DNA of 64,000 nt, taken from positions 104,558-168,557 of the forward strand of contig JAIUMV010000009.1 in NCBI GenBank assembly GCA_022565395.1, written 5' to 3'. How positions within the stretch are numbered: the first letter of the stretch is position 1; every line of letters begins with the position of its first letter. The stretch comes from Marinobacter sp. Lineage in GTDB: Bacteria; Pseudomonadota; Gammaproteobacteria; Pseudomonadales; Oleiphilaceae. A model generated the notes under the pieces. It worked only from the letters and a program-made list of their open reading frames with translations, did not search any database and had not been told where the DNA came from. Shown here in pieces: positions 38,733 to 47,953 of this stretch. A program made the position numbers and the translations under genes.

Positions 38733-38759
38733 AAAAAGGAGCCCTCGGGCTCCTTTTTT
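38733..38759 (+). terminator. fdxA terminator
   Basis: GGAGCCC/GGGCTCC 7-bp stem with a 2-nt apex, preceded by A5 and followed by T6; 20 nt past the fdxA stop. Confidence 0.95.
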
Positions 38760-38774
38760 AGTGGGACTTTTTGG

Positions 38775-38950
38775 GCCGCGGAATCCGCGGAAGGACGCGG
38801 AAAGAAAAAACGAAGGATTTTTGCCACGGACGGCACAGACAATCACGGACAGATACTTCTTAACGTATTGAGCTTTATTTCTTTTGTCCGTGCAAGTCCG
38901 TGTCGTCCGTGGCTAATTGTTTTTCCGCGTCCTTCCGCGGATTCCGCGGC
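38775..38950. repeat. Palindromic element, copy A (176 bp)
   Basis: Perfect 29-bp terminal inverted repeats (38775-38803 and 38922-38950) begin GCCGCGGAATCCGCGG. A nested second pair (GCCACGGACGGCAC and its partner at 38896-38913) and a third (CACGGACA/TGTCCGTG) make the whole unit foldable into one long hairpin. It sits between the convergent ends of fdxA and the 38976-40004 gene. No ORF; no clear target-site duplication. Confidence 0.92.
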
Positions 38951-38975
38951 TAAAACGTCTTTAGCCTTAATACAA

Positions 38976-40004
38976 CTACCCCGCCAACGCCTTCTTCACC
39001 GCTGCGGACTTGTAGAAAGGCGCCAGGTGCCGACGTAATGCTGCTTCCAGGTAGCCTTCTTCCCTCAGCACTTCGACGATGGGCAAGGCAATGCCGTCCA
39101 CCTCCGCCATGACCACTTCCTGCGTGACACCAACGTCGTTAAGCAGGTCAACCAGCGGGCGCTCTCCGTAGTGGGCGAACAGATGGTTAACCACCGCTTC
39201 ACAACAAGCATCAAAGTAAGGTGTGGTGCGGAAGCTAAGCCAGAACTCAAAACCCAGAGTCACAAACTCTTTCAGCTCCAGTTCACCGAAACCTTCCGTC
39301 AGGCTGGCAATGGTGCGATCTTCAACCGTCATCCAGCCTGCCATGATGCTGTCACGCAGTTCGTCGTCTGTCAGCGCCTTGTGCAGGAACTGCTCGCTTT
39401 TACTGATCAGTGTGGGCAGGCTGTCAGAAAGCCACGCTTTGAACTTGCGCTCAAACGCCTCGTCCAGACCCGGCACGGCCTTGTTTGCCCACTTCTTGCC
39501 AAACTTCATGACGGAACCGACACCCGGTACATTTTTGGTGATCAGGTTGTCTTCATACAGGTAGTTGACCACGCCGTGATATACCACGTTGGCAATCAGC
39601 TCTTGGTAAACCGGGTGCGACATGATCTCACCGATAAAGCGCTCCCGATGGTGGCGAAGGCTCAGGGCTTCTTCGATAAATGCTGCGGCCTGGTCCCGGG
39701 ACAGGATATCCCCAAGGGTGGTTTCCGCATTCGCAGGCGCATTGAGCACTTCCGCAGCGAGCTCGCCGGCCAGCTCAAGAATCCCGGGGTCCAGCTCCAT
39801 ATTCACCACGATGCGGCGTATAACACCCATGATCTGGTCAGCCGAACTGATACGGTTCAGGGTGATGGTGTCCGCATAGCTCCAGATCTCCTTGACCTCC
39901 TTTTCCACAAACGTCCTGAGCTTCTTGCCCTTGAGGCTGGCAAGTTCGTGCTTCACATGCAGCTCAAGCAATTCGGCTGCAAGGTCCCGGGAGCCTTCGG
40001 TCAT
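38976..40004 (-). CDS. Conserved-looking helical protein, unknown function
   Basis: 342 residues from the ATG at 40004 (AAGGAA upstream); an upstream ATG at 40103 would add a non-protein-like 33-residue tail. Predicted almost entirely alpha-helical and acidic, without signal peptide or membrane span (LAAELLELHVKHELASLKGK; DQIMGVIRRIVVNMELD; LLNDVGVTQEVVMAEVDGI). I do not recognise a family or catalytic motif. Monocistronic, convergent with fdxA across palindromic element A. Confidence 0.75.
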   Translation of the reverse strand: MTEGSRDLAAELLELHVKHELASLKGKKLRTFVEKEVKEIWSYADTITLNRISSADQIMGVIRRIVVNMELDPGILELAGELAAEVLNAPANAETTLGDILSRDQAAAFIEEALSLRHHRERFIGEIMSHPVYQELIANVVYHGVVNYLYEDNLITKNVPGVGSVMKFGKKWANKAVPGLDEAFERKFKAWLSDSLPTLISKSEQFLHKALTDDELRDSIMAGWMTVEDRTIASLTEGFGELELKEFVTLGFEFWLSFRTTPYFDACCEAVVNHLFAHYGERPLVDLLNDVGVTQEVVMAEVDGIALPIVEVLREEGYLEAALRRHLAPFYKSAAVKKALAG

Positions 40005-40212
40005 GGTTGCTGTTCCTTTTATGTTTGGATGCCTCAGCCTACCATAGCCCCGGCAGTACCGGCATGTCTGAATGTGCCGGTAAGGCGGGAGCAACACGGC
40101 CAATGTCTGATACTATCCAGCCAGACATGGCGCACCAGGTCTGCCAGCGCGCCCTCGAGCAAACCCTGCCGGGCGTCAACTGATAAGCCGTTCGGAAACT
40201 CTGGAGGCCTTT

Positions 40213-40914
40213 GTGCTGCACAATCTCGCCCTGATTCCTCTCGCACCGCTCCTGCTCTGGCAGGGCAAACAGGTGCGTGCCAATACGCCCCGCCTGCCGG
40301 AAGCCGCAGGCCCTCGCACGGCTGAGCCTGATCATGTGCAACCCGACCTGAGCCTGCTGATTCTGGGGGACTCTGCTGCGGCAGGTGTTGGGGTTGAGCA
40401 TCAGCAAGCCGCTCTATCGGGCCGCCTGGTGGATGCCTTGCGCCCGTTGCGAGTGAGATGGCAACTGGTCGCACAAACCGGCCTCGGGGTAAGTGACTAC
40501 CTTGCTCAGACCCATCGGCTGCCAGACGGGCCAGTGGACGTTCTGGTGATATCCCTTGGGGTAAACGATGTAACCTCAAGACTGCCTGCCAGCACCTGGA
40601 TACAGCAAGTCGACCAGTTGCTGACCTTGCTGCGTGGGCGTTATCAGCCGCAGCAAGTCCTGTTTACGGCAGTTCCGCCCATGCATGAGTTTCCCGCCCT
40701 GCCCCAGCCCCTGCGTTGGTTTCTGGGCGCCCGGGCCAAAGCATTTAATCGCAAGCTGGCAGCCTTACTGGCCACCCGGCCAGGGGTGCAGTTTGTGGAC
40801 GTGGCGTTTGAAAAAGCCCCGGGAGTCATGGCCAGTGACGGCTTTCATCCCGGGGAAAATGGCTACAGGATTTGGGCGAACGCCCTTGCAGACCGGATAC
40901 TGGGCGACCGCTGA
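40213..40914 (+). CDS. SGNH/GDSL-family hydrolase
   Basis: 233 residues from a GTG start. The N-terminus (MLHNLALIPLAPLLLWQGKQ) is a hydrophobic segment, a signal anchor or secretion signal. Block I ILGDSAAAGVG holds the catalytic Ser, SLGVNDVTS is block III with oxyanion-hole Asn, and SDGFHPGENGYRIWA supplies the Asp-His pair. Likely a periplasmic or envelope esterase/lipase of the arylesterase (TesA-like) type; substrate not determinable. Confidence 0.88.
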   Translation: MLHNLALIPLAPLLLWQGKQVRANTPRLPEAAGPRTAEPDHVQPDLSLLILGDSAAAGVGVEHQQAALSGRLVDALRPLRVRWQLVAQTGLGVSDYLAQTHRLPDGPVDVLVISLGVNDVTSRLPASTWIQQVDQLLTLLRGRYQPQQVLFTAVPPMHEFPALPQPLRWFLGARAKAFNRKLAALLATRPGVQFVDVAFEKAPGVMASDGFHPGENGYRIWANALADRILGDR

Positions 40915-40944
40915 CCCGGGGGAGCAGCCACCCTTCTCACGATT

Positions 40945-42345
40945 TCATTTGGCCGCTGGCTCAGTGCCCGTATCCGGCGTCTGCTGCCGTGCACCGGGGG
41001 CTTCCGGGTCACTGGTAAAGCCGAGGATGCGGGTGCGTTCGATCAGAATGTACAGCAGCGCACCGGTGGCCAGGCCCCAGCCCGCGCCATAGACCGCCAG
41101 CACTACACCCATGGTGCCGGCAATGCCACGCTCGGTGTTGTTTTCCAATTGCTCCAGACCCACCATCAGACAGATGTAGCCGGTAAGCAACAGGGTCAGG
41201 GACAGGGCGATAGGCAGCACCGGCTGGAAGAAACTCACCAGCGGCAGGGCAAACAGGGCAACAAAACCGGTGATCCAGAAGGTACCGCCGCCGCTGTAGA
41301 TGGAGTCCATGGCCTTGCGACCATACTTGTAACGCTCCGCCATGGTGGCGGTGACCGCGGTCCAGATGGGGCCTGCCAGGCCGGGGTAAGGCGCAAAGAA
41401 GGAGTGCATGCCGTTACGAATAGCGGTAACCAGGTGTACACGGTCGATGCTGGCATCGATGTCTTCATCACGCCGCAGGTGATCCACGCGATCCATCAGG
41501 GACTTACCCACAATGATATCGCCAAAGGCAATAACATAGGCAATCACCGCTGTCGGTATGGCATAGAGGAAGATACTGGCATCCGGGAAGCCCACACTGA
41601 ACGGCAAGTAGTTCCAGAGTTCACCAAAGGCGGGCTGGGTAATCCCCCACTGCACATTGGGCACGTCATACTCACCAGTGGCAAAGCCCACCAGAATTGC
41701 CACCACCATCCCAGGCACCATGCCGTAGTTGGCAATCTTGCGAGCGATGATGTTGCGGTCCAGCAGGCCTTTGAAGGACACCGAGAACATCAGGTACAGA
41801 CACACCAATCCGCCCAGAATCAGGGAGATGGGGGTTTCTGCCAGCCGGCCACCCGCCTGGATCTCACCGGTCAGGGCCGCGATGCCGGCACCAATGATGA
41901 TCCCCCCTTTCATGGAGCGGGGAATCAATTGCACCAGCTTGGCCCCAAGGCCCGTCAGACCGAGAATCAGGAAGATCAGGAACACCAGAAACTGTAGAGC
42001 AAACAGCGCCTGAATAGCCTCCGGGCCGGGTTCATAATCCGAGAGAAACAACAGCACCACGGGAATACCCGGCGTGATCCAGCCCGGCACCAGGGGCACC
42101 CCCAACAGCGCCGGCAACATAAACCCAATGCCACAGATCACCACATAGGCCAGGGCAACGTCGTAGGGGATCCCCAGATAGGTTTCCAACAGCGGAATCA
42201 TGGCCAGGCTCACCACAAACATGATGAGAGCCTGGATCATTTCCGCCACTTCCCAACGGTAATGAACAAACGGCAGACGAATCTTGAAAGGTCCTGCCGG
42301 CCAGTAAGGCTGCTCCTGGCCGTCCTTGCGATGATACATTTGCAT
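40945..42345 (-). CDS. Multi-span permease, possibly NCS2-like
   Basis: 466 residues from the ATG at 42345 (GGAGAT upstream); the longer reading frame overlaps the ligase gene and is not protein-like there. Twelve or more hydrophobic spans, with conserved small-residue stretches GGIIIGAGIAALTGEI and the loop FGDIIVGKSLMDRVDHLRRDEDIDASIDRVH. It recalls xanthine/uracil-type (NCS2) and related permeases, but I cannot identify the family with confidence. It lies 77 bp downstream of an acyl-CoA ligase on the same strand, so a carboxylate substrate is conceivable. Confidence 0.72.
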   Translation of the reverse strand: MQMYHRKDGQEQPYWPAGPFKIRLPFVHYRWEVAEMIQALIMFVVSLAMIPLLETYLGIPYDVALAYVVICGIGFMLPALLGVPLVPGWITPGIPVVLLFLSDYEPGPEAIQALFALQFLVFLIFLILGLTGLGAKLVQLIPRSMKGGIIIGAGIAALTGEIQAGGRLAETPISLILGGLVCLYLMFSVSFKGLLDRNIIARKIANYGMVPGMVVAILVGFATGEYDVPNVQWGITQPAFGELWNYLPFSVGFPDASIFLYAIPTAVIAYVIAFGDIIVGKSLMDRVDHLRRDEDIDASIDRVHLVTAIRNGMHSFFAPYPGLAGPIWTAVTATMAERYKYGRKAMDSIYSGGGTFWITGFVALFALPLVSFFQPVLPIALSLTLLLTGYICLMVGLEQLENNTERGIAGTMGVVLAVYGAGWGLATGALLYILIERTRILGFTSDPEAPGARQQTPDTGTEPAAK

Positions 42346-42422
42346 AGAACTATCTCCGGCACCGCGCAGGTGCACGCTTTTGTTATTGGAATCAAGATAT
42401 GCGTCAGGTTCCGCGGGCCGCG

Positions 42423-44048
42423 TCAGAGCTCCCGCGCCTGGTCTCGCAACACAAACTTCTGGATCTTGCCGGTTGAGGTTTTGGGCAGATCGGTAAACAC
42501 CACCGTCTTCGGCACCTTGAAGCGGGCCAGCCGCTCGCGGCAGAAGCTGATGATGTCCTCCTCGGTGACCAAACCTGCGTCGGATTTCAGGGTGACAAAG
42601 GCGCAGGGCGTCTCGCCCCACTTCTCATCAGGCCGGGCAACCACCGCCGCTTCCAGTACGGCAGGGTGCCGGTAGAGGGCATCCTCCACCTCAATAGTGG
42701 AAATGTTCTCGCCGCCGGAAATGATGATGTCCTTTAGGCGGTCCTTGATGTCCAGATAGCCATCCTCGTGCCATACCGCCAGATCGCCCGTATGGAACCA
42801 TCCACCCCGAAAAGCCTCTTCTGTGGCTTTGGGGTTCTTCAGGTAGCCCTTCATCACCGTATTGCCACGCAGGAAGATCTCGCCGATGGTTTTGCCGTCC
42901 TTCGGCACGGGCTGCAGGGTGTTGGGGTCTGCCACCATCATGCCCGCCAGGGTCGGATAACGTACGCCCTGGCGCGCCTTGATCACAGCCCGCTCTTCCA
43001 GTGGCAAGGCGTCCCACTCGTCCTTCCAGGCACACACTGTGACCGGGCCGTAGACTTCCGTCAGGCCATAGACATGGGTAATGCGAATGCCCATTTCCTC
43101 AATGGCACCAATGACCTTGGCCGGGGGCGCTGCACCCGCCGTCATGGCATTCACTTGATGATCAATTCCCGCCCTGGCAGACGCTGGCACGTTCAGCAGG
43201 GCATTCAATACAATGGGAGCACCGCACAGGTGGGTGACCTTGTGGTCGCGAATCAGCTGCAGAATCTTCTCCGGGTCTACCCGGCGCAGGCACACATGGG
43301 TGCCGGCCAGCGCGGTAACCGTCCAGGGGAAACACCAACCATTACAGTGGAACATGGGCAGGGTCCACAGGTAGACCGGTTGCTGACCCATGGACCAGAC
43401 CTGGGCATTGCCCATGGCATTGATGAAGGCACCACGGTGGTGGTAGACCACCCCCTTGGGATTGCCGGTGGTGCCTGAGGTATAGTTCAGGGAAATGGCA
43501 CTCCACTCATCCGCAGGCATCTGCCATTCAAATCCCGGATCACCCTCCGCCAGAAAGGCCTCATAATCCAGCTCGCTGAGCTGCACGCCTTCCCCGTACT
43601 CTGGGTCATCCACATCAATCACCAGGGGTTGGCTCGCCAGCCGGCTGACAGCCTCCCGAATCACGGTACCGAACTCCCGGTCTGCAATGACCACCTTCGC
43701 TTCGCCGTGTTCCAGCATAAAGGCAATGGCATCCGCATCCAGGCGCACGTTCAGGGTATTCAGTACCGCGCCGATCATAGGCACACCAAAGTGGCATTCC
43801 AGCATGGCCGGTATGTTGGGCAGCATGACCGCAACCGTATCGCCTTTGCCAATGCCCCGGCCACGCAATGCGGACGCTAACCGGCGGCAGCGATCATAGG
43901 TCTGCTGCCAGTTACGACGCACCGCACCGTGAATCACCGCCGGGTAGGATGGATAAACACTGGCCGTACGGGCAATAAAGTCGATGGGCGACAATACCGT
44001 ATGGTTGGCATTCACCGGGGCCAGGCCCTGGTCATAAATTGAGGTCAT
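42423..44048 (-). CDS. Acyl-CoA synthetase (AMP-forming)
   Basis: 541 residues, ANL superfamily; activates a carboxylic acid via an acyl-adenylate. P-loop-like LNYTSGTTGNPKGVVYHHRG (about 183-202), ITHVYGLTEVYGP and the hinge GWFHTGDLAVWHEDGYLDIKDRLKDIIISGGENIS; C-terminal lysine in PKTSTGKIQK. Similar to AlkK-type medium-chain ligases. Strong AGGAGG site. Divergent from a PAS kinase/FixJ regulator pair, which probably controls it. Confidence 0.92.
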   Translation of the reverse strand: MTSIYDQGLAPVNANHTVLSPIDFIARTASVYPSYPAVIHGAVRRNWQQTYDRCRRLASALRGRGIGKGDTVAVMLPNIPAMLECHFGVPMIGAVLNTLNVRLDADAIAFMLEHGEAKVVIADREFGTVIREAVSRLASQPLVIDVDDPEYGEGVQLSELDYEAFLAEGDPGFEWQMPADEWSAISLNYTSGTTGNPKGVVYHHRGAFINAMGNAQVWSMGQQPVYLWTLPMFHCNGWCFPWTVTALAGTHVCLRRVDPEKILQLIRDHKVTHLCGAPIVLNALLNVPASARAGIDHQVNAMTAGAAPPAKVIGAIEEMGIRITHVYGLTEVYGPVTVCAWKDEWDALPLEERAVIKARQGVRYPTLAGMMVADPNTLQPVPKDGKTIGEIFLRGNTVMKGYLKNPKATEEAFRGGWFHTGDLAVWHEDGYLDIKDRLKDIIISGGENISTIEVEDALYRHPAVLEAAVVARPDEKWGETPCAFVTLKSDAGLVTEEDIISFCRERLARFKVPKTVVFTDLPKTSTGKIQKFVLRDQAREL

Positions 44049-44142
44049 GATGGCCTCCTGGGGGTCAGTTGTTTTTGTAAAAATCCCTGAAAAGCACGGG
44101 TAGGCTTCTCAAACGCTCTATAATGAATCCTGCTCACATGGT

Positions 44143-44175
44143 ATGGGATAGAAGAAATACCAGAAACTATCCCAT
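44143..44175. promoter_or_regulatory. Inverted repeat in the divergent ligase/kinase promoter
   Basis: ATGGGATAG (44143-44151) and CTATCCCAT (44167-44175) form a perfect 9-bp inverted repeat with a 15-nt spacer, plus nearby TACCAT/ATGGTA repeats. It lies about 100 bp upstream of the ligase ATG and 30 bp upstream of the kinase ATG. A plausible dimeric site for the FixJ-type regulator encoded next door. Confidence 0.6.
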
Positions 44176-44204
44176 GGTATTATGGTACTTTTACTATATA
44201 AACT

Positions 44205-45653
44205 ATGAAAACCAACCAACCACAGCCAAACCTGATGGCCGCCCTGCACCATGACCCGGATGCCTGCCTGCTGGTGGATGCCAAGGGCCAAGTGCTGGCT
44301 CACAACCCCGCTGCAGCGCCCGACATCACTCTGCCGGTTAACCATGGAGCACTGGTACAGGCCGCGCTGTCACAACAACGGACCGTTACCGATGTGGAAG
44401 CCCGTGACGGTGACCTGATCCGGCTCTGGAGCTATCAACCGGTGGCGGGTGCTGAACAGGTACTGGCCCGGGGACGGGATGCCACCCACAGTCAGCAGAC
44501 GCTGCATGAGGCCGTGCAGGCCAACCGCCTGTACCGCCTGATCACAGAAAACACCACCGACCTGATTTCCCGACATGCCCCTGACAGCACATTCATCTAC
44601 GCCTCACCGGCCTCCTTCCGCCTGCTAGGGTATTGGCCGGAGGAACTGCGGGGCAAGCGCCTGGCCGACTTGGTCAACCCCGCCGACCTGTCCCACCTGA
44701 TGGGCCCGGTCAGAGAAAAGCTCCGGGACGAGGGCTATGCCACCATGACCCTGCACCTGCGTCACAAAGATGGCCGGGACATCCCCTTTGAAACCGCCAG
44801 CCGGGCTATCCGGGAAACCTATACCGGAGCCATTATCGAGGTGGTGAGCGTATCCCGGGATATGACCGAGCGGGAGCTGCGGGAACAGGAACGCCAGCGT
44901 CATCAGGAGGAAATGGCCCATACCGCACGGCTCGCCACCCTGGGGGAGCTGGCCAGTGGCATTGCCCACGAAATGAACCAGCCGCTGGCGACCATCGTCA
45001 ATTACGCCAGCGCCAGCCTGCGTTACCTCAACCAGGCCAATACCCAACCAGAGTCCCTTGCCAAAGTGGCCGATGGTCTGGAGCGCATTACCCGGCACGC
45101 CAATCATGCTGCGGAGGTGATACGTCGGCTGCGGGCGTTCCTGCGCAAGGGGCAGAAGCGGATGACCCGGGTGCCCCTGAATGAGGTGGTGCGGGAATCC
45201 CTGCGGTTATGCCAATGGGAAGCCCGCAAGCATGAAGTGATGTTGACGGACCGGCTGGATGAACCCTCGCCCGACGTCTGGGTGGATCCCATTCTGCTGG
45301 GACAAGTCATGATCAACCTGTTGCGCAACGGCATTGAAGCCAACAGGGACACCCATCCCGGGCAGGAAAGCGAACTGCGGGTGCAGACCGGCACAGATCA
45401 CCAGGGCCAACCCTACGTCAGCGTGGAGGACCAGGGCCCAGGATTGGACGCCGAGGCCCGCGACCACCTGTTTACCCCTTTCTATACCCGCAAGGCCGAC
45501 GGACTGGGCCTTGGCCTGTCCATGAGCAAATCCATTATTGAAGGATTTGGCGCCAGTCTGGAGGCGCTTGACGCCGATTGTGGCGGCCTGCGCATGACCT
45601 GCACTTTCCCGGCTGAACGTAATGAACGCACCCCATCCCATGACGGACACTGA
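44205..45653 (+). CDS. PAS-domain sensor histidine kinase
   Basis: 482 residues, cytoplasmic. A weak first PAS-like segment (about 10-90), a clear PAS domain (about 105-220, ITENTTDLISRHAPDSTFIYASPASFRLLGY), phospho-acceptor helix LGELASGIAHEMNQPLATIVNY and HATPase with NLLRNGIEAN, EDQGPGLD and GLGLGLSMSKSI. Its stop lies 31 bp inside the regulator frame. A TATATAA sequence sits only 5 nt before the ATG and no Shine-Dalgarno is visible, so the start or mode of initiation is uncertain. Confidence 0.93.
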   Translation: MKTNQPQPNLMAALHHDPDACLLVDAKGQVLAHNPAAAPDITLPVNHGALVQAALSQQRTVTDVEARDGDLIRLWSYQPVAGAEQVLARGRDATHSQQTLHEAVQANRLYRLITENTTDLISRHAPDSTFIYASPASFRLLGYWPEELRGKRLADLVNPADLSHLMGPVREKLRDEGYATMTLHLRHKDGRDIPFETASRAIRETYTGAIIEVVSVSRDMTERELREQERQRHQEEMAHTARLATLGELASGIAHEMNQPLATIVNYASASLRYLNQANTQPESLAKVADGLERITRHANHAAEVIRRLRAFLRKGQKRMTRVPLNEVVRESLRLCQWEARKHEVMLTDRLDEPSPDVWVDPILLGQVMINLLRNGIEANRDTHPGQESELRVQTGTDHQGQPYVSVEDQGPGLDAEARDHLFTPFYTRKADGLGLGLSMSKSIIEGFGASLEALDADCGGLRMTCTFPAERNERTPSHDGH

Positions 45654-46296
45654 CACCATGACAACACCTGAGGCGCCCCTGGTCTACGTGGTCGATGACG
45701 ACCCCGGCATGCTGGAATCCACCCGCTGGCTGCTGGAATCTGTCGGCCTGCAAACCGAAGCCTACAGTGACGGCCGTCGGTTTCTGGCGGCGGTCAAACC
45801 GCAACACAAAGGCTGTGTCATTCTGGACGTGCGCATGCCCGGGCTGGGCGGCCTCAATGTGCAGGAAGAACTGCACAGCCGGGGCATCCTTTTGCCAGTC
45901 ATTTTCGTATCCGGACATGCCGATGTGCCCATTGTGGTGCGGGCGTTCAAAGCCGGTGCGTTCGACTTTATTGAAAAGCCTTTCAATGAACAGCTGCTGC
46001 TGGACAGCGTTCAAACCGCACTGGAAACTGAACGCCAGCGCTCGGAGGGGAACCACGGCCAGCAGGCGGCACTCCAACGTATCAATACCCTGACGCCCCG
46101 GGAGCGGGATGTCTTTCTGCCCCTGGCTCAAGGCTATACCAGCCGCGAAATTGCGGAGCAGCTGGCCGTAAGCGTCAAAACCGTGGATCTGTACCGGGCC
46201 AGAGTGATGAAGCGACTCGATGCGGAGCGCTTGCCGGATATCGTCGGGCTGGCTATCGTGGCAGGTATGCTGGAGCCACTGGCGTTGCGTAAGTAA
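45622..46296 (+). CDS. FixJ-family response regulator
   Basis: 224 residues from 45622 (45640 or 45658 are alternative ATGs). Receiver: VYVVDDDPGML, Asp in ILDVRMPGLGG, Lys in FIEKPFNEQLL. C-terminal LuxR-type helix-turn-helix: LTPRERDVFLPLAQGYTSRE...AVSVKTVDLYRARVMKRL. Overlaps the kinase gene by 32 nt, so the two form a cognate pair. Confidence 0.94.
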   Translation: MNAPHPMTDTDTMTTPEAPLVYVVDDDPGMLESTRWLLESVGLQTEAYSDGRRFLAAVKPQHKGCVILDVRMPGLGGLNVQEELHSRGILLPVIFVSGHADVPIVVRAFKAGAFDFIEKPFNEQLLLDSVQTALETERQRSEGNHGQQAALQRINTLTPRERDVFLPLAQGYTSREIAEQLAVSVKTVDLYRARVMKRLDAERLPDIVGLAIVAGMLEPLALRK

Positions 46297-46369
46297 CAAC
46301 ACACAGATACAGACAGGTAAGCGGCCATGCCCGCTTGCCTTCGCACGGATTAAGTACACAAGAAGGAAC

Positions 46370-47716
46370 ATGACGATGAATGACAAGTCAGTATTCGATG
46401 GCCTGGAACGCAACCTGCGATCTGGTCGCATCAACCGTCGGCAGATGCTGGGGCTGATGGCCGTGGCGGGAGGCGGCATGCTGGTAGGCTGCAGCGCCAA
46501 CCCCGTCACCGGGCAGCGCCAGTTCACGCTGATGACGCCGTCGCAGGAAGTGGCCATTGACCAACAGCACGCCCCGGGCCAGCTGTCTGCTGACTATGGC
46601 ATCACGCAGGACCGGCCGTTACGCCAGTATGTGGAAGGGGTCGGGAAAACCATCGGCGATGCCTCGCACCGCCCCGGCATGCCCTACTCCTACAATCCGG
46701 TTAACGCCAACTATGTCAACGCCTATGCCTTCCCCGGCGGCACCATCGGCGTCACCCGGGGCATCCTGCTGGCCATGGACAGCGAAGCGGAGCTGGCCGC
46801 CCTACTGGGTCATGAGGTGGCCCATGTCAGCGCCCGTCACACCGCCCAGCGTATGTCCACCCAGACCCTGACGGGTATTGCCGTGGCGGGCGTTGGCCTG
46901 ATCCTGGCCACCCAGATGGACAGCGACCGCGCGGCCCTGGCCATGGGCCTGGGCGGTCTGGCCGCCGGCGCCCTGCTGGCCCGCTACAGCCGCTCCGATG
47001 AGCGCCAGGCTGACTCGCTGGGCATGGAGTACATGCATAAAGCCAACCAGAACCCTCAGGGCATGGTGGCGCTGATGGACATGCTGCGCAGCACCTCCAG
47101 CCGTCAGCCCAACATGATCGAACAGATGTTCTCCTCCCACCCCATGAGCGGCGAGCGCTACGACAATATGGTTCAGGAAGCCCGGCAGAAGTACGCCGCC
47201 AGCGCGAACCGCAATCTGTTCCGTGAGCGTTACATGGATAACACCGCCAACCTGCGGCGTCTCAAGCCTGCCATCGACAAACAGCAGGAGGCCGAGTCCG
47301 CCCTGATGGCCAAGCGCCTGGTGGATGGTGACCGGCTGCTGCAGGAAGCCCTGCGCCTGGCACCAGAGGACTACACCGGGCTGGTCCTGATGGCCAAAGC
47401 CAAGATCATGCAGGAAGACCTGCAGGCCGCCATCCCTTATCTGGACCGCGCCATCGCCGTCTACCCGGAGGAAGCCCAGGCCCAGCAACTGAGGGGCGCC
47501 ATTGAAACCAAACTGGGGCACTGGGAAGAAGCGCTGGAACATTTCAGCCGCTACGCCCGCATCAACCCGGACAACGTCAACAACGCCTTCTTCCTGGCCC
47601 TGTGCCACGAGGCGCTGGGGAACAACCTGCGGGCCAAACTGGCGTACGCTGACTTCCTCAGCCAACCGGTGGCCGGCCCAACGGCGGACTATGCCCGGCA
47701 GCGGCTGCTGGCTTAA
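46370..47716 (+). CDS. M48-family metalloprotease lipoprotein
   Basis: 448 residues from the ATG at 46370 (AAGGA site). N-terminal RRQMLGLMAVAGGGMLVGC joins a twin-arginine-like start to a lipobox (LVGC), so it is probably an envelope lipoprotein. The zinc motif HEVAH is at about 148-152, with a third ligand region DERQADSLGMEYM about 60 residues later. The C-terminal third has TPR-like repeats (AIPYLDRAIAVYPEEAQAQQ; LEHFSRYARINPDNVNNAFF). Similar to BepA/YcaL-type outer-membrane quality-control proteases. Followed by palindromic element B. Confidence 0.93.
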   Translation: MTMNDKSVFDGLERNLRSGRINRRQMLGLMAVAGGGMLVGCSANPVTGQRQFTLMTPSQEVAIDQQHAPGQLSADYGITQDRPLRQYVEGVGKTIGDASHRPGMPYSYNPVNANYVNAYAFPGGTIGVTRGILLAMDSEAELAALLGHEVAHVSARHTAQRMSTQTLTGIAVAGVGLILATQMDSDRAALAMGLGGLAAGALLARYSRSDERQADSLGMEYMHKANQNPQGMVALMDMLRSTSSRQPNMIEQMFSSHPMSGERYDNMVQEARQKYAASANRNLFRERYMDNTANLRRLKPAIDKQQEAESALMAKRLVDGDRLLQEALRLAPEDYTGLVLMAKAKIMQEDLQAAIPYLDRAIAVYPEEAQAQQLRGAIETKLGHWEEALEHFSRYARINPDNVNNAFFLALCHEALGNNLRAKLAYADFLSQPVAGPTADYARQRLLA

Positions 47717-47726
47717 AAGAGGATTA

Positions 47727-47906
47727 GCCGCGGAATCCGCGGAAGAACGCGGAAAGAAAGGATTAAAGACTTTAGCCACGGACGGCACGGAAAAACACGG
47801 ACAACAGATTACTAACTTATTAAAAGATAGGTTTTTGTCCGTGACAGTCCGTGTCGTCCGTGGCAAATCAGTGTCTTTTTCCGCGTTCTTCCGCGGATTC
47901 CGCGGC
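47727..47906. repeat. Palindromic element, copy B (180 bp)
   Basis: 29-bp perfect terminal inverted repeats (47727-47755, 47878-47906) with GAAC in place of copy A's GGAC on both arms. Nested ACGGAC/GTCCGT arms. The centre (AAAGATAGGTTTTTGTCCGTG) matches copy C almost base for base. It lies 11 bp past the M48 stop and 47 bp before the SbtA-like stop of the convergent gene. Confidence 0.92.
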
Positions 47907-47953
47907 AAACAATCTCTAATCTTTTCCCCGGCCCCAAGCGTTTCGGCTACCGA

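Noticed and set aside
39171..40325. 384-residue plus-strand reading frame
   Set aside because: Lies antisense to the well-supported helical protein gene at 38976-40004; composition is Arg/His/Gln-rich with no recognisable motif.
42346..42621. N-terminal extension of the permease (92 residues)
   Set aside because: Overlaps the acyl-CoA ligase end in another frame and reads as low-quality sequence; ATG at 42345 has a good ribosome site.
45535..46557. 340-residue minus-strand reading frame
   Set aside because: Complement of the FixJ-type regulator and start of the M48 gene; no family features.
46802..47908. 368-residue minus-strand reading frame
   Set aside because: Antisense to the M48 protease gene with HEVAH motif; translation is Gly/Val/Gln-rich and begins in the palindromic element.
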